Of a stretch of 64,000 nucleotides of DNA, positions 50,597-61,096 are shown piece by piece (position 1 is the stretch's first letter; every line of letters begins with the position of its first letter). The translations under genes and the position numbers were made by a program. The notes under the pieces are model-generated. The model was not told the origin of the DNA and did no database searches. It saw nothing but the letters and a program-made list of their open reading frames with translations. The stretch covers positions 10,069,832 through 10,133,831 of the forward strand of contig NC_060237.1 of the NCBI RefSeq assembly GCF_021155775.2. Reading direction: 5' to 3'. The stretch comes from Neodiprion pinetum (taxonomy: Eukaryota > Arthropoda > Insecta > Hymenoptera > Diprionidae).

Positions 50597-51004
50597 TCAC
50601 ATACGTGGTTTTTTATTCATTGGATTTCTATGTGTTTGGTATTCACAGCCCTGATGTGTGTCAATTTCTCTTAGCTCCTTCAAGTTTTCTAGGTTTTCTA
50701 TGTCTGTGTGGTGTTTGATCTGTATGACTTTTTCACCCTCTTCTTTGCGCATAAGTATATTACCATCTTTGACCCACAGATATTTATAATGGTGTTCCTG
50801 GGCAAACGTCCTAGCCAAGTAGAATAGGTGTTTTTTTGCAGTCGTTAGCGCTTCATTTATGTACACTGCTGTCTCCGGAAATCCCGTGTGTACATCCTTG
50901 GCTTTGATTCTCATCTTCACTTTGGCGCGCTCTAACCAGGTATTTTGATCATTCGCACTGTCGTTGACTGTTGAATATAAAGACGGATATCCCTGGATAA
51001 ATTT
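50597..51004 (-). pseudogene. Retroelement ORF1-like fragment with FP25K-type C-terminal domain
   Basis: The minus-strand frame is open for 135 codons between a TAA (51007-51005) and its own stop at 50597. From the WLERAKVKMR motif onward it reads like the conserved end of ORF1-like proteins of insect retroelements: VYINEALT, LFYLAR, YKYLWVKDGNILMRK. This C-terminal domain also occurs in the baculovirus FP25K family, and in insect genomes it is mostly carried by mobile elements. Upstream of SANDQNTW the match fades, and another minus frame (50932-51354, Ser-rich) overlaps in a different register, so the N-terminal part is missing, frameshifted or replaced. No reverse transcriptase is seen nearby. 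Best read as a truncated, inactive mobile-element remnant. Confidence 0.65.
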
Positions 51005-51025
51005 TTATGACCAGTTTTCGGCGGG

Positions 51026-51075
51026 GAGGTGAGCCCAGGTGGGCCTGGGAGCATAGAAGGTTTATGCTCCATCGA
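51026..51075. repeat. Two adjacent small hairpins
   Basis: CCCAGG-TGGG-CCTGGG is followed within a few bases by GGAGCATA...TATGCTCC. They are compact, directly visible inverted repeats just outside the minisatellite edge of the large repeat structure. Confidence 0.5.
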
Positions 51076-51240
51076 CTCTACCGCGAACGGACTCGCACCG
51101 ACATTCGTAGCCGCGAAAGTAGTGTCGGTATGGAAACTCGAGATTGAGTCGCTACAAAGTGAGTACGTAAGACTACTTGTCGACTGCGACTTGGAAATGT
51201 CGATCGGCTCGATCATCCCCGTAAGGAGACGCATATAACC

Positions 51241-51636
51241 GCGTCCACCACCAACCACCGCAACAACCACCGAGCACCTGCGTCCACCACGTCCACGTCG
51301 TTGCCGTCCTCCTTCGCCTGCATCTCCCCGCTGCTGCGCCATCATCCTCGTCATCCTCGTCTTCCTCGACCACGCCGATCACTTTCAACAACCGCCAAAC
51401 ACTTCTTTCCGAGCACCATTAAACACCCCCTGCCACCTCCTAACACCGCCAAACACCTAATACCATCTCCGTCCACCGTCTACCACCCCGCGCCGTCTCT
51501 TATCACCTCGTACCTCCACCAACCACCGCCAACAATCTCCTAGCAACTCCTACCACCTTCTACCATTTCCGAACACCTCCAACCACCTCCTACCACCGCC
51601 GACCACCTTCGCCCTCTTCGTCCCCCTGCTCCTCCA
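51241..51636. repeat. CCACC-rich minisatellite (outer left edge of the large repeat structure)
   Basis: Irregular units of CCACC with CTAC, CAAC and GTCC spacers. The piece CCTACCATTTCCGAACACCT recurs inside the palindrome near 53874, tying this tract to the same repeat family. Confidence 0.75.
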
Positions 51637-52640
51637 TGTATTCTATAACTTTATTATTCATAATTATTCCAACAACTTTTCATTTGCTCTCTCGATCTTG
51701 AATTTTCGTAGGCATAGAATCAAATCGCTGTTCTAGTTAGTCGCAAGTGAAGTATCTACGTTGGGTAGGGAAGCAGAATTGTTTTTCGAAGAGCGTTCGT
51801 ATGGAAAGAAATTTGGAGTAACTGTAATACCTCACGGATGCGCTAATTTTTATTAAGATTGAATAGATATTTCGTATATGAGACGGTATTTAACGCAGTG
51901 TCCTGATTAAGAGGCCTAAAAAGGTGATTGTTGTAGATTTTTTCTTTCATAGGGAGAGAAAAAAGAAAGCTTCTTAAAACTTTTAGTGTATTTTAACACA
52001 CACTTGAAAGGTACGAGCAGTAATTTTTATCATCTAACTGTCGCAGAACGGCAGCGTTATTAGCCGACCGTTCACTGAAGAATATAACTACAGTCAACGG
52101 CTGTCCATCGAAGGCCCTAGCCGCTTGAATCTGGATTGGCAGGAAAGATAAAGTGCGTATTTCTTGTATGAAATGTGAAATGTGAAAACTAATATCATTA
52201 TACATCATAAAATATTATCATACATCACACATCTTACATCACGAGACATCATACATCACACATCATACATAGTATAAAAGTTCGAAACCAGAGTTTGGAT
52301 GTTCGGATGATCAGAAAGTGACGTCGCAAAATTTTTTTTTTCTCTTGACGTCATCAACTTAAATCCAGCTAGCCGGATTCCTCAGTCTGGAAACAACCGC
52401 GCAGTAGAGTGGACGGATGAAAATCGCGCTCCGCAGATTTCGAGTGCCGGGTTCTCAGCCTCTTGGGTCCTGCGCTCCGGGTCCGCTTTCTGGTGCAACT
52501 CGAGTTCCGGGATAAGCGCTCCGTAGTTTCTGAGGTCCAGGTCCGCTACCTCGTGAAACTCGACTTCCGGGATAAGTGCTAGGTAGTTTCTGCGCTTCGG
52601 GTCCGCTACCTAACGAAACTCGACTTCAGGGACATGTGGT
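51637..52640 (+). repeat. Outer repeat A (left copy)
   Basis: About 1 kb: a unique-looking stretch (TTCATTTGCTCTCTCGATC region, then CAACTGTCGCAGAACGG-type), an ACATC/ATC microsatellite (about 52190-52272), and a ~60-bp minisatellite built on GGGTCCGCT...CTCGACTTCCGGGATAAG (52480-52625). It is related as a diverged direct repeat to 53989-54847 and is closely mirrored by 63471-64000. No coding capacity recognised. Confidence 0.85.
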
Positions 52641-53314
52641 GAATAAGGAGGAAGAGGACGAGGATTTCTGCTCAGTGAGTAGAACATTTTTATAATATTT
52701 AATGGCTATTGCAATTACATTTTATCTGAAAATTTTTGAAGCTTGTCACGCCTACGATAAATCATTTCAATTCATTTTTCGCGCAAGCACAAATTCGGTA
52801 GCTATGAATGCGCTAATGGGATTAATAATATTGTTAATTAGTTAATTGATTATATTATTCCTTACGTGATGTTTTCGATGTTTTCTTATATTGAAAATAT
52901 TTATTGCTATTTCAGGTATAACCCGAGGTGATTGGAGGTGGTTGGAGGTGGTCGGAGATGAACGAGGAGGAGGACGAGGATTTGTGCTCGGTGAGTAAAA
53001 CATTTTTATAATATTTGATGACAATTGTAATTATTTTTCATCTAAAATATTACAGACTTGTCACGTTTACAATAAATTATTTCAATTCATTTTCCGCGCA
53101 AGCACAAATTCGGTAGCTATGAATGCGCTAATGAAATTATTAATATTGTCAATCACTTAATTAATTATATGAATGCTTACGTAATGTTTTTGATGTGTTC
53201 TTATACTGAAAATATTTATTGCTATTCCAGGTACAACCCGAGGTGGTTATCGGTGGTTGTTCGAGGTGGTTGTTCGATTGTTGGAGGTGGTCGGAGGTGG
53301 ACGCGGAGGCGGAC
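52641..53314 (+). repeat. Units of the ~310-340-bp repeat U (left outer group)
   Basis: Two to three copies of a unit made of a GGAGGTGG-rich core, GAGGACGAGGATTTGTGCTCG, GTGAGTAAAAC and an AT-rich remainder ending TTATTGCTATTCCAG. In copy 52916-52990 the G-rich core is bordered by consensus-like acceptor and donor sequences. Confidence 0.8.
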
Positions 53315-53339
53315 GAACTGAACTGAGTCTCAAAGCCCT

Positions 53340-53870
53340 GTTCACATAAAAGCAGCTATTCAATAGAAATTATAGTTTATAGTTTACACAGCCCATTGCA
53401 TGATATTTCATTATAAATACATATGTTTCAATGTATTTAGGAATAATTTATCAAATATACAGAGGTCATGTGCAAATAATAAATGAATTGATTCGACCGC
53501 AGTTTGATGTATTCATTAGAGCTTTAACAATAAATTTAAGCTTTGTTACTTCTTTTATTTTATTATGGATAATCAAAAACATTTCCGACTATTCGTGCTG
53601 TGGAAGCATGGGGATTAAACCAAATGTAGCGAAAGATTAGAAACAGTGTATGTAGAGTACGGGTATTTTTCTAACAATGCAAACACGTGCCGCTAGCTTA
53701 GTTTCGACATATCTAGAATACCACGCCTTGCGAATTAGCTTTCCGGACAGAGATGAATGATGAATTTTAAGGACTGCATTATCGTTGTTGAATACTCTAT
53801 GCCTCATGGGAAAAGAAGATCTGTAACGATAAAATTGATGCACCGGATCATCATCGACTTTAACTTTTGA
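53340..53870. repeat. Unique AT-rich segment of the left arm
   Basis: Non-repetitive within the arm, with two converging short frames: 53431-53640 plus (69 codons) and 53637-53843 minus (68 codons), whose stop ends overlap. Both are intact and amino-acid-identical in the right arm (60771-60980 minus and 60568-60774 plus). I recognise neither product. Conservation between arms only shows that the arms are young or homogenised. Confidence 0.4.
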
Positions 53871-53988
53871 AATGTCCTACCATTTCCGAACACCTCCAAC
53901 CATCCTATTTACCTATATTACTAGATTAGCTATGATATGAAAAGAGAAGAATTATTCATTTCGAAATGGGATTCTATTCGACGCGCGC

Positions 53989-54847
53989 TCGATGTATTCC
54001 ATAACATTAGTATTGATAATTATTCCAACAACTTTTCATTTGCTCTCTCGATCTTGAATTTTCATAGGCATAGAATCGAAACGCTGTTTTAGCTGGTCGC
54101 AAGTGAAGTATCTGCGTTGGGTGGAGGAGCAGAATCGTTTTTCGAAAAGTATTCGGATGGAAAAAAATTCAGAGTAACTGTAATACATCACGGATTCGCT
54201 AATTTTGAACGAGATGAAATGGATGCTTCGTATATGACACGGTATTTAACGCTGCGTAGTGATTTAAAGACCTAAAAAGGTGATAGGGAGAGAAAGAACG
54301 AAGCTTCTCAACACTTCGAGTGTATTTTAACACACATTTGAAAGATACGAGCGAAATTTATCATCATCCAACTGTCGCAGAACGGCAGCGTTATTAGCTG
54401 ACCCGTTCACTGAAAAATATATCTTCAGTCAACGGCTGACCATCGAAGGGCCTGGCCGCTTGAGTCTGGAATCGGCAGGAGAGACAAAGTGCGTATTTCT
54501 AGTATGAAACGTGAAAACTAAAATCATTATACATCATATCATATCATCATACATCATACATCATACATCGTACATCATACATCATCATACATAGTATTAA
54601 AGGTCGAAACTAAAGTTTGGATGTCGGATGTTCAGAAAGTGACGTTACCGATCTGAAATCAGCTAGCCGAATTCCTCAGTCTGGAGCCAACCGCGCAGTA
54701 GAGCGGACGGATGAGAGTCGCGCTCCGCAAATTTCGAGTACCGGGTTCTCAACCTCCCGGATCCCGCGTTTCGGGTCCGCTACGTATTTCGAGTACCGGG
54801 TTCTCAACCTCCCGGATCCCGCGCTTCGGGTCCGCTACGCGGTGAAA
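53989..54847 (+). repeat. Repeat B, left copy
   Basis: Homologous to repeat A but clearly diverged. Includes the ATCATACATC microsatellite (about 54524-54595) and a two-copy 60-bp minisatellite (ATTTCGAGTACCGGGTTCTC...GGGTCCGCTACG at about 54736-54840). A 93-codon frame (54617-54898) crosses it and is a repeat by-product. Confidence 0.85.
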
Positions 54848-55652
54848 CTCGACTTCCAGGATAAGCACTCCGTGGTTCCTCGTTCGTGTTTACAATAAAT
54901 TATTTCAATTCGTTTTTCGCGCAACCCCAAATTCGGTAGCTGTCAGTCCGCTAACAAAATTTCTCGACTTCCAGGATAAGCACTCCGTGGTTCCTCGTTC
55001 GTGTTTACAATAAATTATTTCAATTCGTTTTTCGCGCAACCCCAAATTCGGTAGCTGTCAGTCCGCTAACAAAATTTCTCGACTTCCAGGATAAGCACTC
55101 CGTGGTTCCTCGTTCGTGTTTACAATAAATTATTTCAATTCGTTTTTCGCGCAACCCCAAATTCGGTAGCTGTCAGTCCGCTAACAAAATTTCTCGACTT
55201 CCAGGATAAGCACTCCGTGGTTCCTCGTTCGTGTTTACAATAAATTATTTCAATTCGTTTTTCGCGCAACCCCAAATTCGGTAGCTGTCAGTCCGCTAAC
55301 AAAATTTCTCGACTTCCAGGATAAGCACTCCGTGGTTCCTCGTTCGTGTTTACAATAAATTATTTCAATTCGTTTTTCGCGCAACCCCAAATTCGGTAGC
55401 TGTCAGTCCGCTAACAAAATTTCTCGACTTCCAGGATAAGCGCTCCGTGGTTCCTGGTTCATGTCTACAATAAATTATTTCAATTCGTTTTTCGCGCAAC
55501 CCCAAATTCGGTAACTGTCAGTCCGCTAACAAAATTTCTCGACTTCCAGGATAAGCGCTCCGTGGTTCCTGGTTCACGTTTACAATAAATTATTTCAATT
55601 CGTTTTTCGCGCACGCCCAAATTCAGTAGCTGTCGGTGCGCTAATAAAATTT
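54848..55652 (+). repeat. 115-bp tandem array, 7 copies (left arm)
   Basis: Units begin CTCGACTTCCAGGATAAG at 54848, 54963, 55078, 55193, 55308, 55423 and 55538, exactly 115 bp apart. The first ~35 bp derive from the A/B minisatellite and the rest (TTTACAATAAATTATTTCAA ... GCTAAC) from repeat U, so the monomer is itself a hybrid. The first units are nearly identical; the two inner ones carry several changes. Confidence 0.95.
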
Positions 55653-56604
55653 CTATAACTTTACAATCTTCTCATAATCTTTTTGGTAAAATATGTCGAT
55701 AAAAAAATTATATCAAACCTCACATATTATTTTTGATTTGTTCTCACGCTGAAAATATTTATTAGTATTCGAGGTATAACTCGAGGTGGTTGGCGGTTTT
55801 CGTTGGAGGTAGTTAGGGGTGGTTGCGGGTAATCTCGGTGATTCAGGATGAGGGGGACGAGGATTTGTGCTCGGTGAGTAAAACACTTTTATAATATTTC
55901 ATGGCAATTGTAATTATATTTCATCTGAAATATTACAAACTTTCTCGTTTACAATGAATTATTTCAATTCATTTTTCGTGCAAGCACATATTCAGTAGCT
56001 ATGAATAATCTTATACAATTTATTATATTATTAATTAATTAATTAATATTCCTATAATATTTAATGGCAATTGTAATTATATTTCATCTGAAATATTACA
56101 AACTTGTCACGTTTACAATAAATTATTTCAATTCATTTTTCGTGCAAGCACATATTCAGTAGCTATGAATAATCTTATACAATTTATCATATCATTAATT
56201 AATTATTTAATCAATTACTCAATTATATTAATCCTTACACAATATTTTCGATGTGTTCTTATACTGAAAATATTTATTACTATTCAAGGTATAACCTGAG
56301 GTAGTTGAAGGTGGTCGGAGGTGGACAAGGAGGAGGACGAGGAGGACTAGGATTTGTGCTGGGTGAGTAAAACACTTTTATAATATTTGATGGCGATTGT
56401 AATTATATTTTATCTGAAATATTACAAACTTGTCACGTTTACAATAAATCATCTCAATTCATTTTTCGTGCAAGCACATATTGAGTAGCTATGAATAATC
56501 TTGTACAATTTATTACATTATTAATCAATTGATTATTTACATTAATCCTTACACAATATTTTTGATGTGTTCCTATACTAAAAATATTCATTACTATTCC
56601 AGGT
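55653..56604 (+). repeat. U units of the left arm
   Basis: G-rich cores at about 55774-55873 and 56289-56362, with an extra partial duplication of the AT-rich part at 55880-56160. The acceptor-like and GTGAGT donor-like borders recur. Confidence 0.8.
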
Positions 56605-57281
56605 ATTACCCGAGGTGGTCGGAGGTGGACGAGGAGGAGGACCAGCTGGACGAGGAGGAGGACCAGGTGGACGAGGAGGAGGACGAGGTGGACGAGGAGG
56701 AGGCGGGGTGGGTCGTGGGAGAGGACCTCTCCTCTCCTCAGAGGAGGGGGGGGGGGGGGGGGGGGGGGGGCAGGGAAGGGGGAGAGGTGGGTGGGGAGGG
56801 GGAAGGGAAGGGAAGGGAAGGGGAGGGGAAGGGGAGGGGAAGGGGAGGGAAAGGGAAGGGGAGGGGAAGGGAAGGGGAGGGGAAGGGAAGGGGAGGGGGC
56901 GGGTGGAGGGGAGGGGGGGGAGGGAAGGTGGGAGGGCGGGAGGGTGGGAGGGAGGGCGGGAGGGCGGGAGGGAGGGCGGGAGGGAGGGAGGGAGGGAGGG
57001 AGGGAGGGAGGGAGGGAGAGAGTGGAGGACGGATATCGATGCGAGCCCGTTAGAGTTAATAGAGCAGTACGTCCCCCCCCTCTCGCGCCCACCCGCCCAC
57101 CCTCCCTCCCTCCCTCCCGCCCCCCCTCCCGCCCCTCCCCTCCACCCACCCCTCCCCTTCCCTTCCCTTCCCTTCCCTTCCCTTCCCCTCCCCTTCCCCT
57201 CCCCTTCCCTTCCCTTCCCTTCCCTTCCCTTCCCTTCCCTTCCCTTCCCTTCCCCCTCCCCCACCCACCTCTCCCCCTTCC

Positions 57282-57316
<35 letters not shown>

Positions 57317-57470
57317 TCTGAGGAGAGGAGAGGTCCTCTCCCACGACCCACCCCGCCTCCTCCTCGTCCACCTCGTCCTCCTCCTCGTCCACCTGGTCCT
57401 CCTCCTCGTCCAGCTGGTCCTCCTCCTCGTCCACCTCCGACCACCTCGGGTAATACCTGGAATAGTAATG
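56605..57470. repeat. G/C-rich palindrome tip
   Basis: GGA-GGT-GGA-CGA type units (56615-56712) are followed by a 25-G run (56746-56770), GGGAA/GGGGA and GGGA minisatellites to 57019, a non-symmetric spacer (about 57021-57070), complementary CCCT tracts, a 29-C run (57285-57313) and the mirror of the first units. Multiple overlapping frames on both strands (up to 358 codons, Gly/Arg/Pro) arise from this composition and are not genes. Dense G3 runs give very high G-quadruplex potential. Confidence 0.9.
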
Positions 57471-58406
57471 AATATTTTTAGTATAGGAACACATCAAAAA
57501 TATTGTGTAAGGATTAATGTAAATAATCAATTAATTAATAATGCAATAAATTGTACAAGATTATTCATAGCTACTGAATATGTGCTTGCACGTAAAATGA
57601 ATTGAAATGATTTATTGTAAACGTGACAAGTTTGTAATATTTCAGATGAAATATAATTACAATGGCCATCAAATATTATAAAAGTGTTTTACTCACCCAG
57701 TACAAATCCTCGTCCTCCTCGTCCTCCTCCTTGTCCACCTCCGACCACCTTCAACCACCTCAGGTTGTACCTTGAATAGTAATAAATATTTTCAGTATAA
57801 GAACACATCGAAAATATTGTGTAAGGATTAATATAATTGAGTAATTGATTAAATAATTAATTAATAATATGATAAATTGTATAAGATTATTCATAGCTAC
57901 TGAATATGTGCTTGCACGAAAAATGAATTGAAATAATTTATTGTAAACGTGACAAGTTTGTAATATTTCAGATGAAATATAATTACAATTGCCATTAAAT
58001 ATTATAGGAATATTAATTAATTAATTAATAATATAATAAATTGTATAAGATTATTCATAGCTACTGAATATGTGCTTGCACGAAAAATGAATTGAAATAA
58101 TTTATTGTAAACGTGAAGGTTTGTAATATTTCAGATGAAATATAATTACAATTGCCATAAAATATTATAAAAGTGTTTTACTCACCGAGCACAAATCCTC
58201 GTCCCCCTCATCCTGAATCACCGATATTACCCGCAACCACCCCTAACTACCTCCAACGAAAACCGCCAACCACCTCGAGTTATACCTCGAATACTAATAA
58301 ATATTTTCAGCGTGAGAACAAATCAAAAATAATATGTGAGGCTTGATATAATTTTTTTATCGACATATTTTACCAAAAAGATTATGAGAAGATTGTAAAG
58401 TTATAG
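57471..58406 (-). repeat. U units of the right arm
   Basis: Mirror of 55653-56604, with the same duplication of the AT-rich part and only scattered changes. Confidence 0.8.
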
Positions 58407-59556
58407 AAATTTTATTAGCGCACCGACAGCTACTGAATTTGGGCGTGCGCGAAAAACGAATTGAAATAATTTATTGTAAACACGAACGAGGAACCACGGA
58501 GCGCTTATCCTGGAAGTCGAGAAATTTTGTTAGCGGACTGACAGCTACCGAATTTGGGGTTGCGCGAAAAACGAATTGAAATAATTTATTGTAAACACGA
58601 ACGAGGAACCACGGAGCGCTTATCCTGGAAGTCGAGAAATTTTGTTAGCGGACTGACAGCTACCGAATTTGGGGTTGCGCGAAAAACGAATTGAAATAAT
58701 TTATTGTAAACACGAACGAGGAACCACGGAGTGCTTATCCTGGAAGCCGAGAAATTTTGTTAGCGGACTGACAGCTACCGAATTTGGGGTTGCGCGAAAA
58801 ACGAATTGAAATAATTTATTGTAAACACGAACGAGGAACCACGGAGCGCTTATCCTGGAAGTCGAGAAATTTTGTTAGCGGACTGACAGTTACCGAATTT
58901 GGGGTTGCGCGAAAAACGAATTGAAATAATTTATTGTAGACATGAACCAGGAACCACGGAGCGCTTATCCTGGAAGTCGAGAAATTTTGTTAGCGGACTG
59001 ACAGCTACCGAATTTGGGGTTGCGCGAAAAACGAATTGAAATAATTTATTGTAAACACGAACGAGGAACCACGGAGTGCTTATCCTGGAAGTCGAGAAAT
59101 TTTGTTAGCGGACTGACAGCTACCGAATTTGGGGTTGCGCGAAAAACGAATTGAAATAATTTATTGTAAACACGAACGAGGAACCACGGAGTGCTTATCC
59201 TGGAAGTCGAGAAATTTTGTTAGCGGACTGACAGCTACCGAATTTGGGGTTGCGCGAAAAACGAATTGAAATAATTTATTGTAAACACGAACGAGGAACC
59301 ACGGAGTGCTTATCCTGGAAGTCGAGAAATTTTGTTAGCGGACTGACAGCTACCGAATTTGGGGTTGCGCGAAAAACGAATTGAAATAATTTATTGTAAA
59401 CACGAACGAGGAACCACGGAGTGCTTATCCTGGAAGTCGAGAAATTTTGTTAGCGGACTGACAGCTACCGAATTTGGGGTTGCGCGAAAAACGAATTGAA
59501 ATAATTTATTGTAAACACGAACGAGGAACCACGGAGTGCTTATCCTGGAAGTCGAG
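58407..59556 (-). repeat. 115-bp tandem array, 10 copies (right arm)
   Basis: CTTATCCTGGAAGTCGAG recurs every 115 bp from 58505 to 59540. The three additional units relative to the left arm explain why outer landmarks are symmetric about 57205 and inner ones about 57030. Confidence 0.95.
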
Positions 59557-60422
59557 TTTCACCGCGTAGCGGACCCGAAGCGCGGGATCCGGGAGGTTGA
59601 GAACCCGGTACTCGAAATACGTAGCGGACCCGAAACGCGGGATCCGGGAGGTTGAGAACCCGGTACTCGAAATTTGCGGAGCGCGACTCTCATCCGTCCG
59701 CTCTACTGCGCGGTTGGCTCCAGACTGAGGAATTCGGCTAGCTGATTTCAGATCGGTAACGTCACTTTCTGAACATCCGACATCCAAACTTTAGTTTCGA
59801 CCTTTAATACTATGTATGATGATGTATGATGTACGATGTATGATGTATGATGTATGATGTATGATGATATGATATGATGTATAATGATTTTAGTTTTCAC
59901 GTTTCATACAAGAAATACGCACTTTATCTCTCCTGCCGATTCCAGACTCAAGCGGCCAGGCCCTTCGATGGTCAGCCGTTGACTGAAGATATATTTTTCA
60001 GTGAACGGGTCGGCTGATAACGCTGCCGTTCTGCGACAGTTGGATGATGATAAATTTCGCTCGTATCTTTCAAATGTGTGTTAAAATACACTCGAAGTGT
60101 TGAGAAGCTTCGTTCTTTCTCTCCCTATCACCTTTTTAGGTCTTTAAATCACTACGCAGCGTTAAATACCGTGTCATATACGAAGCATCCATTTCATCTC
60201 GTTCAAAATTAGCGAATCCGTGATGTATTACAGTTACTCTGAATTTTTTTCCATCCGAATACTTTTCGAAAAACGATTCTGCTCCTCCACCCAACGCAGA
60301 TACTTCACTTGCGACCAGCTAAAACAGCGTTTCGATTCTATGCCTATGAAAATTCAAGATCGAGAGAGCAAATGAAAAGTTGTTGGAATAATTATCAATA
60401 CTAATGTTATGGAATACATCGA
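59557..60422 (-). repeat. Repeat B, right copy
   Basis: Inverted copy of 53989-54847, nearly identical, including the TACATC microsatellite (about 59813-59885). Confidence 0.85.
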
Positions 60423-60539
60423 GCGCGCGTCGAATAGAATCCCATTTCGAAATGAATAATTCTTCTCTTTTCATATCATAGCTAATCTAGTAATATAGGT
60501 AAATAGGATGGTTGGAGGTGTTCGGAAATGGTAGGACAT

Positions 60540-61070
60540 TTCAAAAGTTAAAGTCGATGATGATCCGGTGCATCAATTTTATCGTTACAGATCTTCTTTT
60601 CCCATGAGGCATAGAGTATTCAACAACGATAATGCAGTCCTTAAAATTCATCATTCATCTCTGTCCGGAAAGCTAATTCGCAAGGCGTGGTATTCTAGAT
60701 ATGTCGAAACTAAGCTAGCGGCACGTGTTTGCATTGTTAGAAAAATACCCGTACTCTACATACACTGTTTCTAATCTTTCGCTACATTTGGTTTAATCCC
60801 CATGCTTCCACAGCACGAATAGTCGGAAATGTTTTTGATTATCCATAATAAAATAAAAGAAGTAACAAAGCTTAAATTTATTGTTAAAGCTCTAATGAAT
60901 ACATCAAACTGCGGTCGAATCAATTCATTTATTATTTGCACATGACCTCTGTATATTTGATAAATTATTCCTAAATACATTGAAACATATGTATTTATAA
61001 TGAAATATCATGCAATGGGCTGTGTAAACTATAAACTATAATTTCTATCGAATAGGTGCTTGTATGTCAA
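60540..61070. repeat. Unique AT-rich segment of the right arm
   Basis: Inverted copy of 53340-53870 carrying the same two unrecognised short frames. Slight difference at its outer end (left CACATAAAAGCAGC versus right TGCTTGTATGTC). Confidence 0.6.
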
Positions 61071-61096
61071 CAGGGCTTTGAGACTCAGTTAAGTTG

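Larger units (their letters stand above)
53315..61096. mobile_element. ~7.8-kb near-perfect palindrome (foldback-like element)
   Basis: The two arms are reverse complements from AACTGAGTCTCAAAGCC (53322 on) to its mirror at 61090, apart from scattered base changes and 345 bp of extra tandem repeat on the right (three 115-bp units). Inner symmetry point is about 57030. Order in each arm from outside in: unique AT-rich piece, repeat B, 115-bp array, U units, GAR-like G-rich segment, G (or C) homopolymer, G-rich minisatellite, then a ~50-bp unshared loop. Homology stops sharply at both ends. No convincing target duplication or transposase seen. The architecture resembles foldback/Galileo-type elements with long, internally repetitive inverted termini; this classification is inference. 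Confidence 0.8.

Noticed and set aside
54617..54898. 93-codon frame duplicated in the right arm (59506-59787)
   Set aside because: Lies across repeat B minisatellite and the first 115-bp unit; contains an internal repeated segment of DNA origin and no domain.
54848..55652. CRISPR-like regular array
   Set aside because: The 115-bp units are contiguous tandem copies with no unique spacers, in a eukaryotic context.
56454..57530. Gly/Arg/Pro-rich frames up to 358 codons on both strands
   Set aside because: Open only because of G/C-rich simple repeats; both strands and several frames are equally open and mirror each other.
53315..61096. Palindrome as a pure read or assembly artefact
   Set aside because: Arms differ in tandem copy number and point changes and there is an unshared loop, which a simple read-back artefact would not give. 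It cannot be fully excluded without the reads.
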